Origin: Sporobolomyces roseus
Lineage: Eukaryota; Basidiomycota; Microbotryomycetes; Sporidiobolales; Sporidiobolaceae
Direction of reading: 5' to 3'
Assembly: GCA_016617785.1 (NCBI GenBank)
Contig: JADILM010000001.1
Coordinates: 4,092,001 to 4,156,000 of the forward strand
DNA: 64,000 nucleotides
Part shown: piece by piece, positions 1 to 11,244 of the stretch
How the letters are laid out: each line of letters begins with the position of its first letter
Position numbering within the stretch: the first letter of the stretch is position 1
The notes under the pieces: generated by a model
Database searches by the model: none
Seen by the model: the letters and a program-made list of their open reading frames with translations, nothing else
Told to the model about the DNA's origin: nothing
Position numbers and translations under genes: made by a program

Positions 1-669
1 CCAGAGTCGCAAGCCACTGGAGAGGTACCAGAGTAGCTATCGATATCTCCAGGAGTAGTACTGTCGGGGTGGGTAAAGTCGATGAAAGGTGAGAGAGCAA
101 GAGAAGCGAAGAAAGTTCATCGATCGTTTCGTCCGACGACTACAATTCCAAGAAAGTGAGTGAAGGCGGGAAAGTGTCTGTTTGGAAGTCTGTTGCAAGT
201 CGAAAGCGCCAAGAGGAGACACAAGAGGGAGGAAACTGTACTATACAGTCTATACTCGCTTTTCGCAAGTTTCGCAAGTTTCGCAGACTTGACTAGCTTA
301 CTAGATTGGTCTCTTCAAGACTCGATGAGCTACTCACCAGACTTTCAACGACACCAGAAAGAATGAACGAGGGAATCAAGGACAAAGTTGCATTTAGAAC
401 CAGCTGTGCGAAAACGAAAGAAAGGGAGGGACGTCAAAAGGAAGAGACAGAAGGGCCAACCAGAGTGGAGTACATTCGCTGGTGCTCACAGAGACATCCA
501 GGAGAGGAAAAGGAGGAGGGAAGAAGGGGGGACTACTAAAAAGAGGGTATAAGTAAAGACGACGAAGAGAGAGCAAGGAAGGGAATGAACAGAAAACTGA
601 GGGAAAGGAAAGCAAAGAAACGGCGAGCGTGAAGGGAGGGAGTACTACAACAACAAAGAGGCGGAATCC
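1..669. other. Left-edge intergenic region, purine-rich on + strand
   Basis: I see no convincing gene here. The top strand is strongly purine-rich, with AGGGAGG and GAAAGAAAG tracts, so the bottom strand is C/T-rich. In this window C/T-rich DNA usually marks 5' leaders, so this may be the promoter and leader of a minus-strand gene beyond the left edge. A GGGTATAAG motif lies near 545. The far right of the stretch is the 3' flank of the long minus-strand gene that ends at 670. Confidence 0.4.
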
Positions 670-3600
670 TCACGAGAAGAGATCGGCAATGTCAAAGTTT
701 GGGGATCGGGGGAAGTCTGCGAAATATTGTTCATGATCGCGGCGGAACTCCTCCGAGTAGAGCTCTTCGTATGGACGGGTTCGATCACCTTGAAGAATCG
801 GTGTTTGATCGGGTCGTCTACTCGAGTAACGAGATTCGCGAGTCAGTATCGAAGTAGGAAAGAAGAGGAATAGAGACCGACGAACAAGTTGTCTACAATC
901 CACCAAGGCTTCGCTTCTACATCCTCCGATAAATCTCCCTGAACTCCACCCTCTTCCTCAGACTCTCCATCGGGTGTCAAACCATTGTCCTCCTCCTCGA
1001 TCGATTCGAGTTTGGGAGCGGAAGCGAGAGGGGGACGACGAGTACCGGCTGTTGGACCTGATGAAATACCTTCTACGAGCCATGGAGGACGAGGAACCGC
1101 GTCGAGCGGAGAAGGGAATTGAGCCTTCATCTTTCGGACCTCTTCTTCATAGGCAGCTTTTCGGTTCTTTTCGTGTTCGGCGCCGACAAGGAAGGGGTAG
1201 ACACCAGTAGGAGGAGCGAGAAGGTATCGACAGGTTTCGAGGTAATGGACAGGTGAGAGAGCGTATTGACCATTCGTGTAGACTGCGAAGAGTACGAGAT
1301 ACATCAAAACTTGAGCAGCGTTCAAGTCTCGATGGTCGCGTTTCTTGCATTCGGCGCAGATGCTGACTCGAAGGCTGGGGAAACCGGTGACGATGTCGGT
1401 AGGGTGCATGATACTGAATGGAAGGAGCCAGAACCGATGAGTTGAGGAAGAGAAGAGAAGAGAAGAGAAGAGAAGAGAAGAGAAGAGAAGAGAAGAAAAG
1501 AGAAGACGGGACTAACGAAGGTACAAAACAATTAGCACAGGTTCGAGACGAATAGTCCTCGCGGATCGCGTAGTACTCTCGGGTGATGTCGGGACGGGAG
1601 GTCAGATAGTCGTTGTGGTGTTTCAAGTAGCTCCTCGCCGGCGAGGGACCGTGAGTTCCGGCTGACTTGGGTAGGTCGGTGGTCGTGTCGACGAAGATAA
1701 CGATGTTGTGGTGACCTACTCGACGAGGTAGATATGATTCCCATTGAACCGCGACAAGACTTTGTTTGGCAGCCTTGTTGGCTCGTAGACGATCTTTGGT
1801 ATAGCTTTGACGAAGAAGAACAGTTTGATCGAGCTGGTCAGAGATCTGGTGACTCGGATTCTCCTTCTTGTACTCGGCGACGTAGGCTGCGATAGTAAAA
1901 AGAGTCAGAGTCTATTTGCGAAAATGAGAGCAGGCGGGAGAGAACTGACATGCGAGACGGAGACGATGTTGAGCTACGAGACAGGAGAGTACTCGTGTAT
2001 CAGTGAAGGTTGATACGGTATACGAGCGAGAGATGAAAGGCTCACCAGTCTTTTCAGCCAAGTTTGAAACTGACGAGCAAAAATGCGAAGATCAGTTTTC
2101 GGGCAGACGAAATCAAAATTGGAGGTGAGACTCACGCATCGTTTCATCAGTCTCGCTTTCGGGGTCGAAGAAGTCGAGGAGGGTAACATTCGTAGACATG
2201 CTTCGAAGCGCTTCGTAAACTTGCGAGTTCGACGATTGAGAGGCGGCATTCCTGACATTGCTGAAGACGTCCCCAATGGCGAACAAGGAGGAGATACAGA
2301 GAATGACGAGAGCGAGAGGGTACTTCTTGCCAACGTCGACGGTAACCAGGAACTTGTGGAATCCAGGTTGGATGAGGGAGAGCAAGTCGAAACGAAGCGA
2401 CTCGAAATGAAACTCTTGTGTCTCGACGTAGGCCGTGAGTTCAGGGGTCGAATTGTAGAAGGGTCCGGTAGAAGGTGGATTTGTGCGAGAGAAGGTGAGA
2501 TTGATGACCTTCGGCTCATGACTCGATCGGAGGCTCATGCGAGGACGAGGAGCCGATGCAGCGACGAGTCGAGCAGCAATCCATCGACCCGAACTTGTCG
2601 GAACCGAGTGAGAGGAGAGGAAGGGAAGAAGCGGTTCGAGATGTCGACGAGTTGCAGAGTTGTTGGAATCGTCCGGAACCCAGATTTGAAGTCCCGATGG
2701 GCGAATCTCCTTGTAGACAGACTCATCGTAAAAGACTCGTTCAACAAATTCGGTGACGTTGTCGGTACCTGAGGAAAGAAGAGCAAAGATCGATTAGTCA
2801 AGTCGCGAGAGAAAGCGAGTGAGACTATTTTCGCACCTTTCGGGAGCGAAGTCACCAAGTTTGGAATGAGCGACGCTACTTCGAGTCCGTGGAGACCGGT
2901 GAAGTACGTTCCTTGCGGCACGTGAGCTTGAGGTCGATAAAGTCGAATGATCCGAGAAATCACCTCTTGACGAGCGTCCAGGAGGAATCGACCTTGATCA
3001 GTGCGACCGAGAGTATCGTTACCGAAACCTTGTGAGATCCAGCTACTGACGACCTCTAGTATCGCGAGAGCTTGGAGTTCATCGAGTTCACCGAGGGCAA
3101 TCGAACCGGGAGGGAGAGTCGAACTGGATTCGGCAATCTTGTAGAAGGAGCAGCAGCCGATGAGATTCGGAATGAGGAGATTTGGATGTTGCTGCTGCAC
3201 GTAGAGAAGATGCTGTAGTGGGGTGAATCCGTGGTATTCGTCGAAAGATCGATTATTCTGCGAAAGGAGTTGGTGCACGGGTCGCAATTCGGTAACAATC
3301 TTGCCGAGTGCCATCTCGTCGATACTATGCTGATAGGAAGTCGTATGAGGAGGGAGTGTGAGAGGTGTGACTTTCTGACCGGTGATGTCGATTTCTCCGT
3401 CGAGAAGAGCCTTGTTGTAGCGAAGGGCAATAGCGTTACTATTGGCGAGGTGATCGCGAAGGAGAGTGAGGAGAGGTGGATCGTTGTCGTAGGCATCGGC
3501 CGTGGAGAGGTAATGCATCGTGAGAGCGTTGTGATGCATACCGTTCGGCGAATACTCCTGAAAAGGCAAGAAACGAAGAAGTCAATGCGAGAGGTGGGAA

Positions 3601-6600
3601 AGAGCACGACGACGAAGTAAACATACGAAATCCGTAGCTGCAATGATCCATAGCAGTAAGAATCCGAGACCATTCCGAACGTTGTAGAACTGTTTCGCAG
3701 TCGAAGCTTTCGGATCGATTCGAGAAAGCGATTCGGCGAGTGACCGATCGGGAGGAAAGAGTCGATTGAGGTTCTCGCGGTACTCCTCCTCCTCCAGGGC
3801 TGCAGTAGCATCGTCGAGGAGTTTCGCTGGCTTTCCCACAACGCGTTTAGGCCTTGCGTTCTCCTTCGGCTTCTCGGGAAACGGAATTCCGCGGAGCTCA
3901 TAGTCGGCCAAGAGGAGAGAGAGAGGAGGGAGGAAACGAGCGAAGGTCGAGAAGATCCAGAAGAGCAAATGAACGGATCGAGTGTAATCGTGGTCGAGGA
4001 CGGGAGGCGGGTAAGGGGACTGCGAATCGGGAGGAGGCGGTCGAGGTTTTCGATGGAGAGTTCGGAGAAGGTTGGCCATTGTGAGAGCGAGAGAGGGAGG
4101 GAAGGTATTCTCGAAGGTTGGCGAGAGTGAACGATTCGAGAGAGGAGCGTCAACCGAAGTGGTAAGCTCAGTGAGGAGAAGAACGGTCGATTTGTTGGAA
4201 AGATCGCCGGCGAGGAGTTTGAAGAGGTAGGAGATAGAGGGATCGACGACGGGAGGTTGAGGTAGAGCGAGGCGATCAGGTTGATTGGGGAAGATGGTGA
4301 GGATCGTGTTGTAGAGACGTTGCGAGAGCAGCTGGGGTTCCTTGAGCGCCTGCAGAAGGATCGTGTTTGACGAGGGCGAGGGAACAAAGAAACTCTTGAA
4401 GTCCTTTACGTACTTCATCGCGAGAGCGTTGGCGCGCGAGGTGAGGGTGAGGTCGAGACGGGTACTGTAGGCTTCGCAATGATCGACGGCTCCAGTCCGT
4501 TTGGTATCCTCTGCTGCCGCTCGATGTTGGTAGTGGCCCAGTCGACTCGAAATCTTCTCGTTCTGATTCGCTACCGAAGCCATTTGGGTTCCAACGCTGA
4601 GCATCATCCCTTTGAGGCCTTCCATCTCGGTCCACTTGAGGGTCGAAAGCAGTAATGGTTCTTCCTCACCGACTCGATCGATGAAGCTGTTGGTGATTCG
4701 AGCGATTCGTTGAAGCGGAGGGATCGCCGTTACCGCACTAGCGACATGAGAGGTGAGTAGACAGTGCTCTACAGTGGTGTGAGGAGGTAGTTCCGGAGGA
4801 GGAAGATCATCTTCGGTAAAACCTGGTAACGGAATAGTCAGATTGGGAGAAAATGAGAGAAAAGAGAAAGAAAGAATGTTACTCACCTTCCCAAGCACCT
4901 TTTCGAAACGCACGAGACCAATCGTAGGACTGAGTTCGAATGGCGATACCAAACTTCTCAGGAGCACCGGAAGCCATCGCGAGACGTTTGACCTCCTTCG
5001 GCGGTTTCGGTGGTTGAGTCGGAAGTTGTCGTCGATCGAAGAAGTCAGGATGACAGTGACCGAACATGCTCTGCAAGTTTGAGAAGATGCATCCGTAGAG
5101 ACGACGTTCGAGAGGAAGAGAGTCGTCCTTGTAAGATCGAGGTGGAGGAGCTACTTGTCGCGGAGGTTGATTCGAAGGAGGAGGGTTCTTGAGGTAACCG
5201 GCGAGTTTCGCGGATGAAGGGTAGGTCGAAGGAGGAACGAAGTCGGCGGGAAGCGAGAGGAGCTCGTAAGAGGGAGGTTGCGAACCATCTTGCTTGACCA
5301 TCGCATGTCGTTCCGCATGTTCGTGCTGCTCGAAGGTAAGAGGGTGTGCGAGTCGTTTGTCGAGCTGTCGGCGGTACACCTCCCTCTTGTCGATCGGTGG
5401 GCGAGGAGGAGAAAGACCCATTTCGAACTCGCCACCTTCGATAACCTGACGAAGCGTGAGGTTTCGAGCGAAGGCGAATCGTTTCTTCGAGTCGAGAGGG
5501 ACCTTCTTCATAAACGAACGGAAGCGCTTCTCGTACTGGTCGCGTTCGATAGCTGTTCCAGCGTCGAATTGAGCGAGGAAGGGGAGAGAATTGAGGAACT
5601 GCGAGAAGTCGTGGTGCGTCGGCAAGGTGAAGGTGCGAAGGGTAACTCCTCTGATGCCCTCCGAAGAATCGCAACCGACGATAACGGTGACACGAGCATG
5701 ACCTCCGATTGATGCGCAGGGGAAGAGAGAACGATCCTCCCGAAGTGATTTCATCTCGAACGACCTCCAGACTTGAGCCATACCGGTGAGGAACGGAGAA
5801 TGAGAGCCGCGTGGATAAGCCCATGACGCCGATTGGGAAGACCGAGGTTGACAAGATGGAAGAGGTAGCCGTAACCGTCGTGATCGACGAGGCTGAAGAC
5901 ATCGGCGTCGAGAATGTCAAGGAAACGGTAGTCGACAGGAGGGAGGAAGTCTTGACGAGAGACTCCAGGGAAGATCGTGAGATAGGCTAAATGAGGAGTA
6001 TTCTCAGGAGTAGGAGTTTCGGAGGAGATGGTCGCAGGTAGCAGCTTTTCGGCGTCGGTATCGGAGGCCTGGTAATGAGCGAGATCTTGAGGATCATATC
6101 CGTTGTACTGTTCGTCGTCCGAGAGGTCATTTCGTCTCTACGGAAAGGTGAGAAGGAGGGTCAGCTAGGTCGCGAGAAAAGGAAAAAGTGAAGAGGAAAT
6201 CTCACTTCGATCGTCCTAGGAGCAACAGGAACCACAATCTCATCTAGTTCCACAATCTTGAGTCCCACCTTTGACGCTGTGAGCAGAAGAAGAGGATAAG
6301 GAGGCGTAAGTAATCAAGAGAAAGAAAGGAAACTCACGAGCGTAAATCGGTTTCTGAGGAGGTGCGATAGAGGTAGGATCATTCGGTTGAGCTTGAGCGA
6401 GCTTGACTTGTGCGTTGTAGAGTGTGAGTTGTCTTTGCTGAATCTTCAATCCATTTGAGCAGTACCTTCGAGCGGTTTTGACAGCCTCGGGACCGTATCG
6501 TTTGACTAGTTCTTCGAGCTTCTCGGGAGAGCGATCGTAAGCCGGATCCCATAAACAGTTGAACCGAACTCGATAGTTGGGGCGGAAAGCGTCGGCGATG

Positions 6601-6949
6601 GTTTTCAAGTGTTGATGGAGGGAGACCCAAACAGTATGCTCGAATAAGGCGTTGAATGTAGAGGCAGGAAGACAAAGGAATTCGTTCGTCGAGATGACCT
6701 TCCGGACGGCAACGATTATCGAGCTGACTTCCACAGTAACGAGTACGACTGAAGATAGGAGTAAAAGTCGTAAGTGGGTTGTTCAAAAAAGTAAAAATGA
6801 GAAAATCCGGAGAAAGAGGAGAGGCGGGAGAACTTACATCTGACTCCAGACGCTGGATGCAAGTAGTGATGTACGAGGACGCTGAGATCTTCGTTGACAG
6901 TGGCGTATTTCTCGCTGATGCGAATCCAAAACTTGTTGTCTTGTAACAT
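670..6949 (-). CDS. Very large conserved-looking protein of unknown family (about 13 exons)
   Basis: I do not recognise this gene. About 13 exons join in consistent phase into roughly 1,800 residues, starting MLQDNKFWIR at 6949 and ending NFDIADLFS at 670. Introns are short with CTGAC branch points. The protein is mostly helical in look, with hydrophobic stretches (LGFLLLWIIAA coded near 3.65 kb, PLALVILCISSLFAIG near 2.3 kb) that could be membrane segments or buried solenoid helices. Towards the C-terminus two CxxC pairs, CANC and CAEC, about 30 residues apart and separated by an intron, may bind a metal. There is no signal peptide. Two junctions are uncertain: near 5,780-5,850, where either a weak roughly 71-nt intron (GTCTTC...CAAG) or a frameshift is needed, and the last intron (about 837-893), where donor choice decides the C-terminus. 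Two genes rather than one cannot be excluded, but phases are continuous elsewhere. Confidence 0.6.
1446..1505 (+). repeat. AGAAG pentanucleotide microsatellite inside an intron
   Basis: About 12 near-perfect AGAAG units. On the coding (minus) strand this reads (CTTCT)n and lies inside an intron of the long gene, between donor GTTAGT and acceptor CATTCAG. It therefore extends the intron's pyrimidine tract. No coding role. Confidence 0.85.
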
Positions 6950-7829
6950 CGTTCGGGAGTTGATCGTTGAGGAGTTGCCCTGACGGGCTCGATTTGGTTG
7001 TGCTCCTATTCGAGTGCTATGCTGAAACGATAGCGAGGATAGGGAGTGACGAGAGAGAGAGAGAGAGAGGTTGATGCTTCATGAAGGGGAGGGAGCAACG
7101 CCGCGGTACTCCGGAAGTCGAAAGTGGGACATCTCGGACGGGCGGCGACTGACTTGAATATCGAGTGGTTCTGTAGGTCGAGAGGGACGTTTGGGAGAAG
7201 GGAGAGTCGAAAGCGAAGCGAAGCACCGAAACGGATAAATGGACTTCATTTATCGAACCTTTTTGGACAATAAATGCATTTATCGATTGAATTGACCTCC
7301 CCTCTGCCAGTTCAATCTTTCTCCACCTCCCACCACCTCAAAAACTCGTAAGTAATACTAGCTCTACACAGTACTGCTATCCTACTCTCCAACGTAATTC
7401 CCATCAAGTTCAGCTATATTTCGACTTTGACGTCTCCCAACAAAGAATTTTGGCGAGGAATCCCTTTCAACCTTCAACCAGTCTAGAATGAACAGGACAA
7501 GGTGTAGAGAGCTACAGAAAGTGATCAGAAATATATTGAATGGCAACCAAACAACGGGAGACGAGGAGGAAAGGTGGAAAAGCCAATTCAAGATGACAGA
7601 TGAAAAGGTTCAACTACAACTCAGCGACTACGGCTAGGAGCAGATCAGTCAAGGGTGGAGAGAATTTGGAGCAAGGTTATCTCCACTTCTATGCCGCAGA
7701 TATACTGACTGGCGTCTTGTCACTCCCTCTCGCAGCTCTTTCTCTTCATTCCCCTTTCCTTTCTCCCTCTCTTCCTCTTTTCGCCTCTACCTCCTCCATC
7801 AGCTCTCTCCTTGAACGAGCTATAGACAA
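6950..7829. promoter_or_regulatory. Divergent promoter region between the long minus-strand gene and RLI1
   Basis: An 880-bp gap between two divergently transcribed genes. It contains a GA-repeat near 7050 and a cluster of related palindromes at 7234-7286 (listed separately). The last 130 bp before the RLI1 start is C/T-rich, as expected of a leader. No credible ORF was found. Confidence 0.55.
7234..7286. promoter_or_regulatory. Cluster of GATAAATG/CATTTATC palindromes, candidate operator
   Basis: GATAAATG (7234-7241) and CATTTATC (7247-7254) form an 8-bp inverted repeat with a 5-bp gap. At 7270-7283 there is a perfect 14-bp palindrome, ATAAATGCATTTAT. CATTTATCGA occurs twice, at 7247 and 7277, exactly 30 bp apart, or about three helical turns. 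The position between two divergent starts fits a protein-binding site. Which factor binds is unknown. Confidence 0.45.
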
Positions 7830-10451
7830 ATGTCGGACCGTCTTACCCGTATCGCTTTGGTCAACCCTGATAGGTATGTTTTCTTCGCTCTCCACCACTC
7901 GCTTTGCGACTTTACTGATGCGACACTCTCGTTCATAGGTGCAAGGTACATCTCGATCACTGATGCATTGTGAAGTAGTGAATCACGTACTGATGATCAG
8001 TGATGTGTTTCGTACAGCCCAAAAAATGTCGTCAAGAGTGCAAGAAGTCTTGTCCTGTCGTTCGAATGGGTACGCACTCGCTCGCTTTCCTAATCGTCAT
8101 ATCTTTTCGCTCATGTTCTCCACTTTCATACAGGTAAACTTTGTATCGAAGTCGACTCTTCTGCCAAAATCGCTTTCATCTCGGAAGAGCTCTGCATTGG
8201 ATGTGGTATCTGCCCCAAGAAGTGCGTCTTTCCTTACAGTCCCCTCTTCGTGCCACCATATCGATGTTGTTCCCCCCCTGCAGGTGTCCTTTTGAAGCTA
8301 TCAACATCATCAACTTGCCAACAAATTTGGAATCTCAAGTTACCCACCGATACTCTGCCAACTCCTTCAAACTCCATCGTCTCCCTACACCGCGACCTGG
8401 TCAAGTACTTGGTCTAGTCGGAACCAACGGTATCGGAAAGAGTACGGCGCTGAAAATCCTGAGTGGAAAACTGAAACCCAATCTCGGGAAATTCGATGTG
8501 AGTCTCCTTCCTGCCCTCATTCTCGCTTGAACGACGATCTCTAATCGACGATTCAATCTTACTCTCTCGCAGGTTCCCCCTGATTGGTCTGATATCTTGA
8601 AGTACTTCCGAGGATCCGAACTTCAAAATTACTTCACCAAAGTTCTCGAAGACAACATCAAGCCTTTGATCAAGCCTCAATACGTCGATCACATTCCTCG
8701 TGCGATCAAGGGAAAGCAAACGGTTAGACAAATGTTGGACAGCAAGTTGGAGTTGACCAACATGGAGGAAGTTGTCGGTGCGCTCGACTTGGAAGTCGTT
8801 ATGGAGCGTGAGATCAACCAACTCTCAGGAGGAGAATTGCAAAGGTTTGCGATCGGAATGAGTTGTATCCAGAACGCTGATGTGTGAGTTCATCAGACTC
8901 CCTTTCCTCTCGGTTCGCGATCGCGGAGCTAAACTTTGATTTCGCAAATTACAGCTACATGTTCGACGAGCCCTCTTCCTACCTCGATGTCAAACAACGT
9001 CTCAACGCTGCTCGAATTATCCGTTCCCTCCTCAAGCCTACCAACTATGTCATCGCTGTAGAGCACGATCTTTCAGTCGCCGATTACCTCTCCGACTTCA
9101 TCTGCGTGTTGTACGGTATGCCTTCGATGTACGGTGTCGTCACGATGCCCTTCTCAGTTCGGGAAGGTGAGTCTTGCAATCTCGTTGCTCTCATCCGGAA
9201 ACTTCGAAACTAATTGATTCGCATCTCCTCAGGTATCAACATCTTCCTCGACGGGAGGATCCCTACTGAGAACTTGCGATTCCGAGAAGAGTCTCTCACC
9301 TTCAAGATTGCCGATGCGATTGAGGATGTCGATCAAGACAGGTCTCGACGATTCCTCTATCCTACGATGACCAAGACTCAAGGAAACTTCAAGCTCAACC
9401 TCGACGGAGGATCCTTCACCGATTCGGAAATCATCGTACTTCTCGGAGAGAACGGAACTGGAAAGACCACCTTCGTCAAGCTTCTCGCTGGTAAACTCAA
9501 GCCCGATATCGAACGAGATGAACAACATTTCAACGTTTCCCTCAAACCTCAAACGATCGCTCCCAAATTCCCCGGTACCGTTCGAGAACTCCTACTCAAG
9601 CAGATGCGAGCAGCGTTCATGCACCCTCAATTCAACACGGATGTCATGAAACCCATGCAACTCGAACAAATCATGGACAACTTGGTCACGACTCTATCAG
9701 GAGGAGAGTTGCAAAGGGTCGCTATCGTCTTGGCGTTGGGTAAACCAGCAGACATCTACCTGATTGATGAACCTTCGGCTTACCTCGATTCGGAACAACG
9801 TATCATCGCTGCTCGTGTGATCAAGCGGTTCGTCCTCTTCTCTCTCTTCTCACAACTGCACCTCGTGCTCCGTCTGACGATACTCGTTCTCTCACAGATA
9901 CATCCTTCACGCAAAGAAGACTGCTTTCATCGTCGAGCACGATATCGTTATGGCAACTTACCTCGCTGATCGAGTCGTCGTCTACTCTGGTACTCCTTCG
10001 GTCGAATCCTTCGCTACTGCGTGAGTCACGTGATCCCTTCTTACAAATACCATCGAAGCAGTCGCTGACTCTGTCTCTCGATCGCTACAAACAGTCCTGA
10101 ATCGCTTCTCACCGGAATGAACAAATTCTTAAAGGTACGGATTTCTTCTTTTTTCTCTTTGTTCTGTGATCGAGCTCGTTTTCGGTCTCAAGAAGCTCAT
10201 GCTGTGTTATGTTCGGTCTTTTACCTAGTCGCTCGAGATCACTTTCCGCCGTGACCCATCCAACTTCCGCCCTCGAATCAACAAATTCGGCTCTCTCCTG
10301 GACACCGAACAAAAAGCTTCTGGCCATTACTTCTTCACCGTACGTCTTGAACAACCCCCCACTCCCTTTAGCCGTTCAGCTAGAACGGGTTCAGCGTGAA
10401 CGAGACCCTGACAAATCCCCTTGCCATTTTTCACAGGATTCTCAAATCTAA
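7830..10451 (+). CDS. RLI1: ABCE1/Rli1 ribosome-recycling ATPase
   Basis: Essential cytoplasmic iron-sulfur ABC protein that splits ribosomes after termination and acts in initiation. The product starts [14 protein letters not shown] and carries two ferredoxin-like 4Fe-4S motifs in the first 60 residues ([28 protein letters not shown]). Two ABC ATPase domains follow: Walker [10 protein letters not shown] and GENGTGKTT, signatures LSGGELQRF and LSGGELQRV, Walker [12 protein letters not shown] and [11 protein letters not shown], and the hinge [12 protein letters not shown]. The end HYFFTDSQI matches the family's HYFF-type C-terminus in length. At least ten exons. Exon 2 (7939-7945) is only 7 nt, and it must be included to read DRCKPKK. 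The last intron donor is at 10340. Identity is certain; a few middle intron borders are read by eye. Confidence 0.97.
7939..7945 (+). other. RLI1: 7-nt microexon of RLI1
   Basis: GTGCAAG flanked by acceptor TTCATAG and donor GTACATC. It completes the codons for Arg-Cys-Lys, so the first Fe-S cysteine of Rli1 lies in this exon. Skipping it would break both the frame and the cluster. Confidence 0.85.
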
Positions 10452-11244
10452 TTTTCAATCGTACGTTGGAAACGGTCGAACGCGTTCGAGATTTTGTATT
10501 GCTTTTAGCGCGTTCGTAGTATTGGTTACTTCTACTCTAGATGCCGCTATAATGTAGACTTGTTTCTCTCATTGTCGCCGTCGAGCTCGAGCTCGAGCAC
10601 TCCTCTCCAAAACCGCGGTTCAGACGGCTGCTCCTCCGCACTGTTACCCTTCTGTTGAACGGTTTTTGCGAATACAGCGGTCTATCTCCGACGAGAGCTC
10701 TTGACCCCCCGCTCGGACGGAGTGCCATTTTACTCGAAGGAGAGGTTGAACCAACTTTTTGATCGATGCTTTGCGAAGGCAAGAACCGGATCGATCAACA
10801 AAACCATCCGAATTCGAGGGAAATCAATTGTTGACGGCGATCAGCCGCTTCTCGACCATGAGGTTTGCCCGTCTCGGACTGGTGTCGCCCACGTCGGAAG
10901 GGTGTACCTGAGGGAAGAAGATCGGCGAGACCTCTCACTGAGCATCTCGCCCTCACTTTTCGACCGCATGGCCTGTCCGATTCGACCAAATCGATGGGAA
11001 AAGCAGAGCGGAGGCCTTTTTTTGTAAACACAGGGCTTCCCCCTCCACAAAAGAAGCTGAAGGTTTTCCTGGGGCCACTTCAAAACTTTCTCCTGCTTCT
11101 CTCTCTCCTCTCTTCTTTCTCCATCTTCTCCATCTTCTCTCTCCTCCTTCTCCTCACACTACTCCACACTCTCACTCTTCTTCGACCTCGTCGCCCCCTC
11201 AAGAACACCACTTCTCAATCTCTCGCTCTCGCGCCCTCTTCAAG
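10452..11244. promoter_or_regulatory. Intergenic region and C/T-rich leader upstream of the hexose transporter
   Basis: About 790 bp between tandem genes. It has a GAGCTC-rich palindromic patch at about 10584-10600 (GAGCTCGAGCTCGAGC). From about 11080 to 11244 it is almost pure C/T, typical of a strongly expressed fungal gene's 5' leader. No credible gene. Transcription-factor sites cannot be assigned by eye. Confidence 0.5.

Noticed and set aside
843..1409. Stop at 843 as the end of the long gene
   Set aside because: A CTGAC...GAGTAG intron end follows, and the next exon (RPYEELYSEEF) looks coding. The stop lies inside that intron.
670..6949. UDP-glucose:glycoprotein glucosyltransferase, membralin or GPI-transamidase identity for the long gene
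   Set aside because: None of their recalled signature motifs are present; only vague composition similarity.
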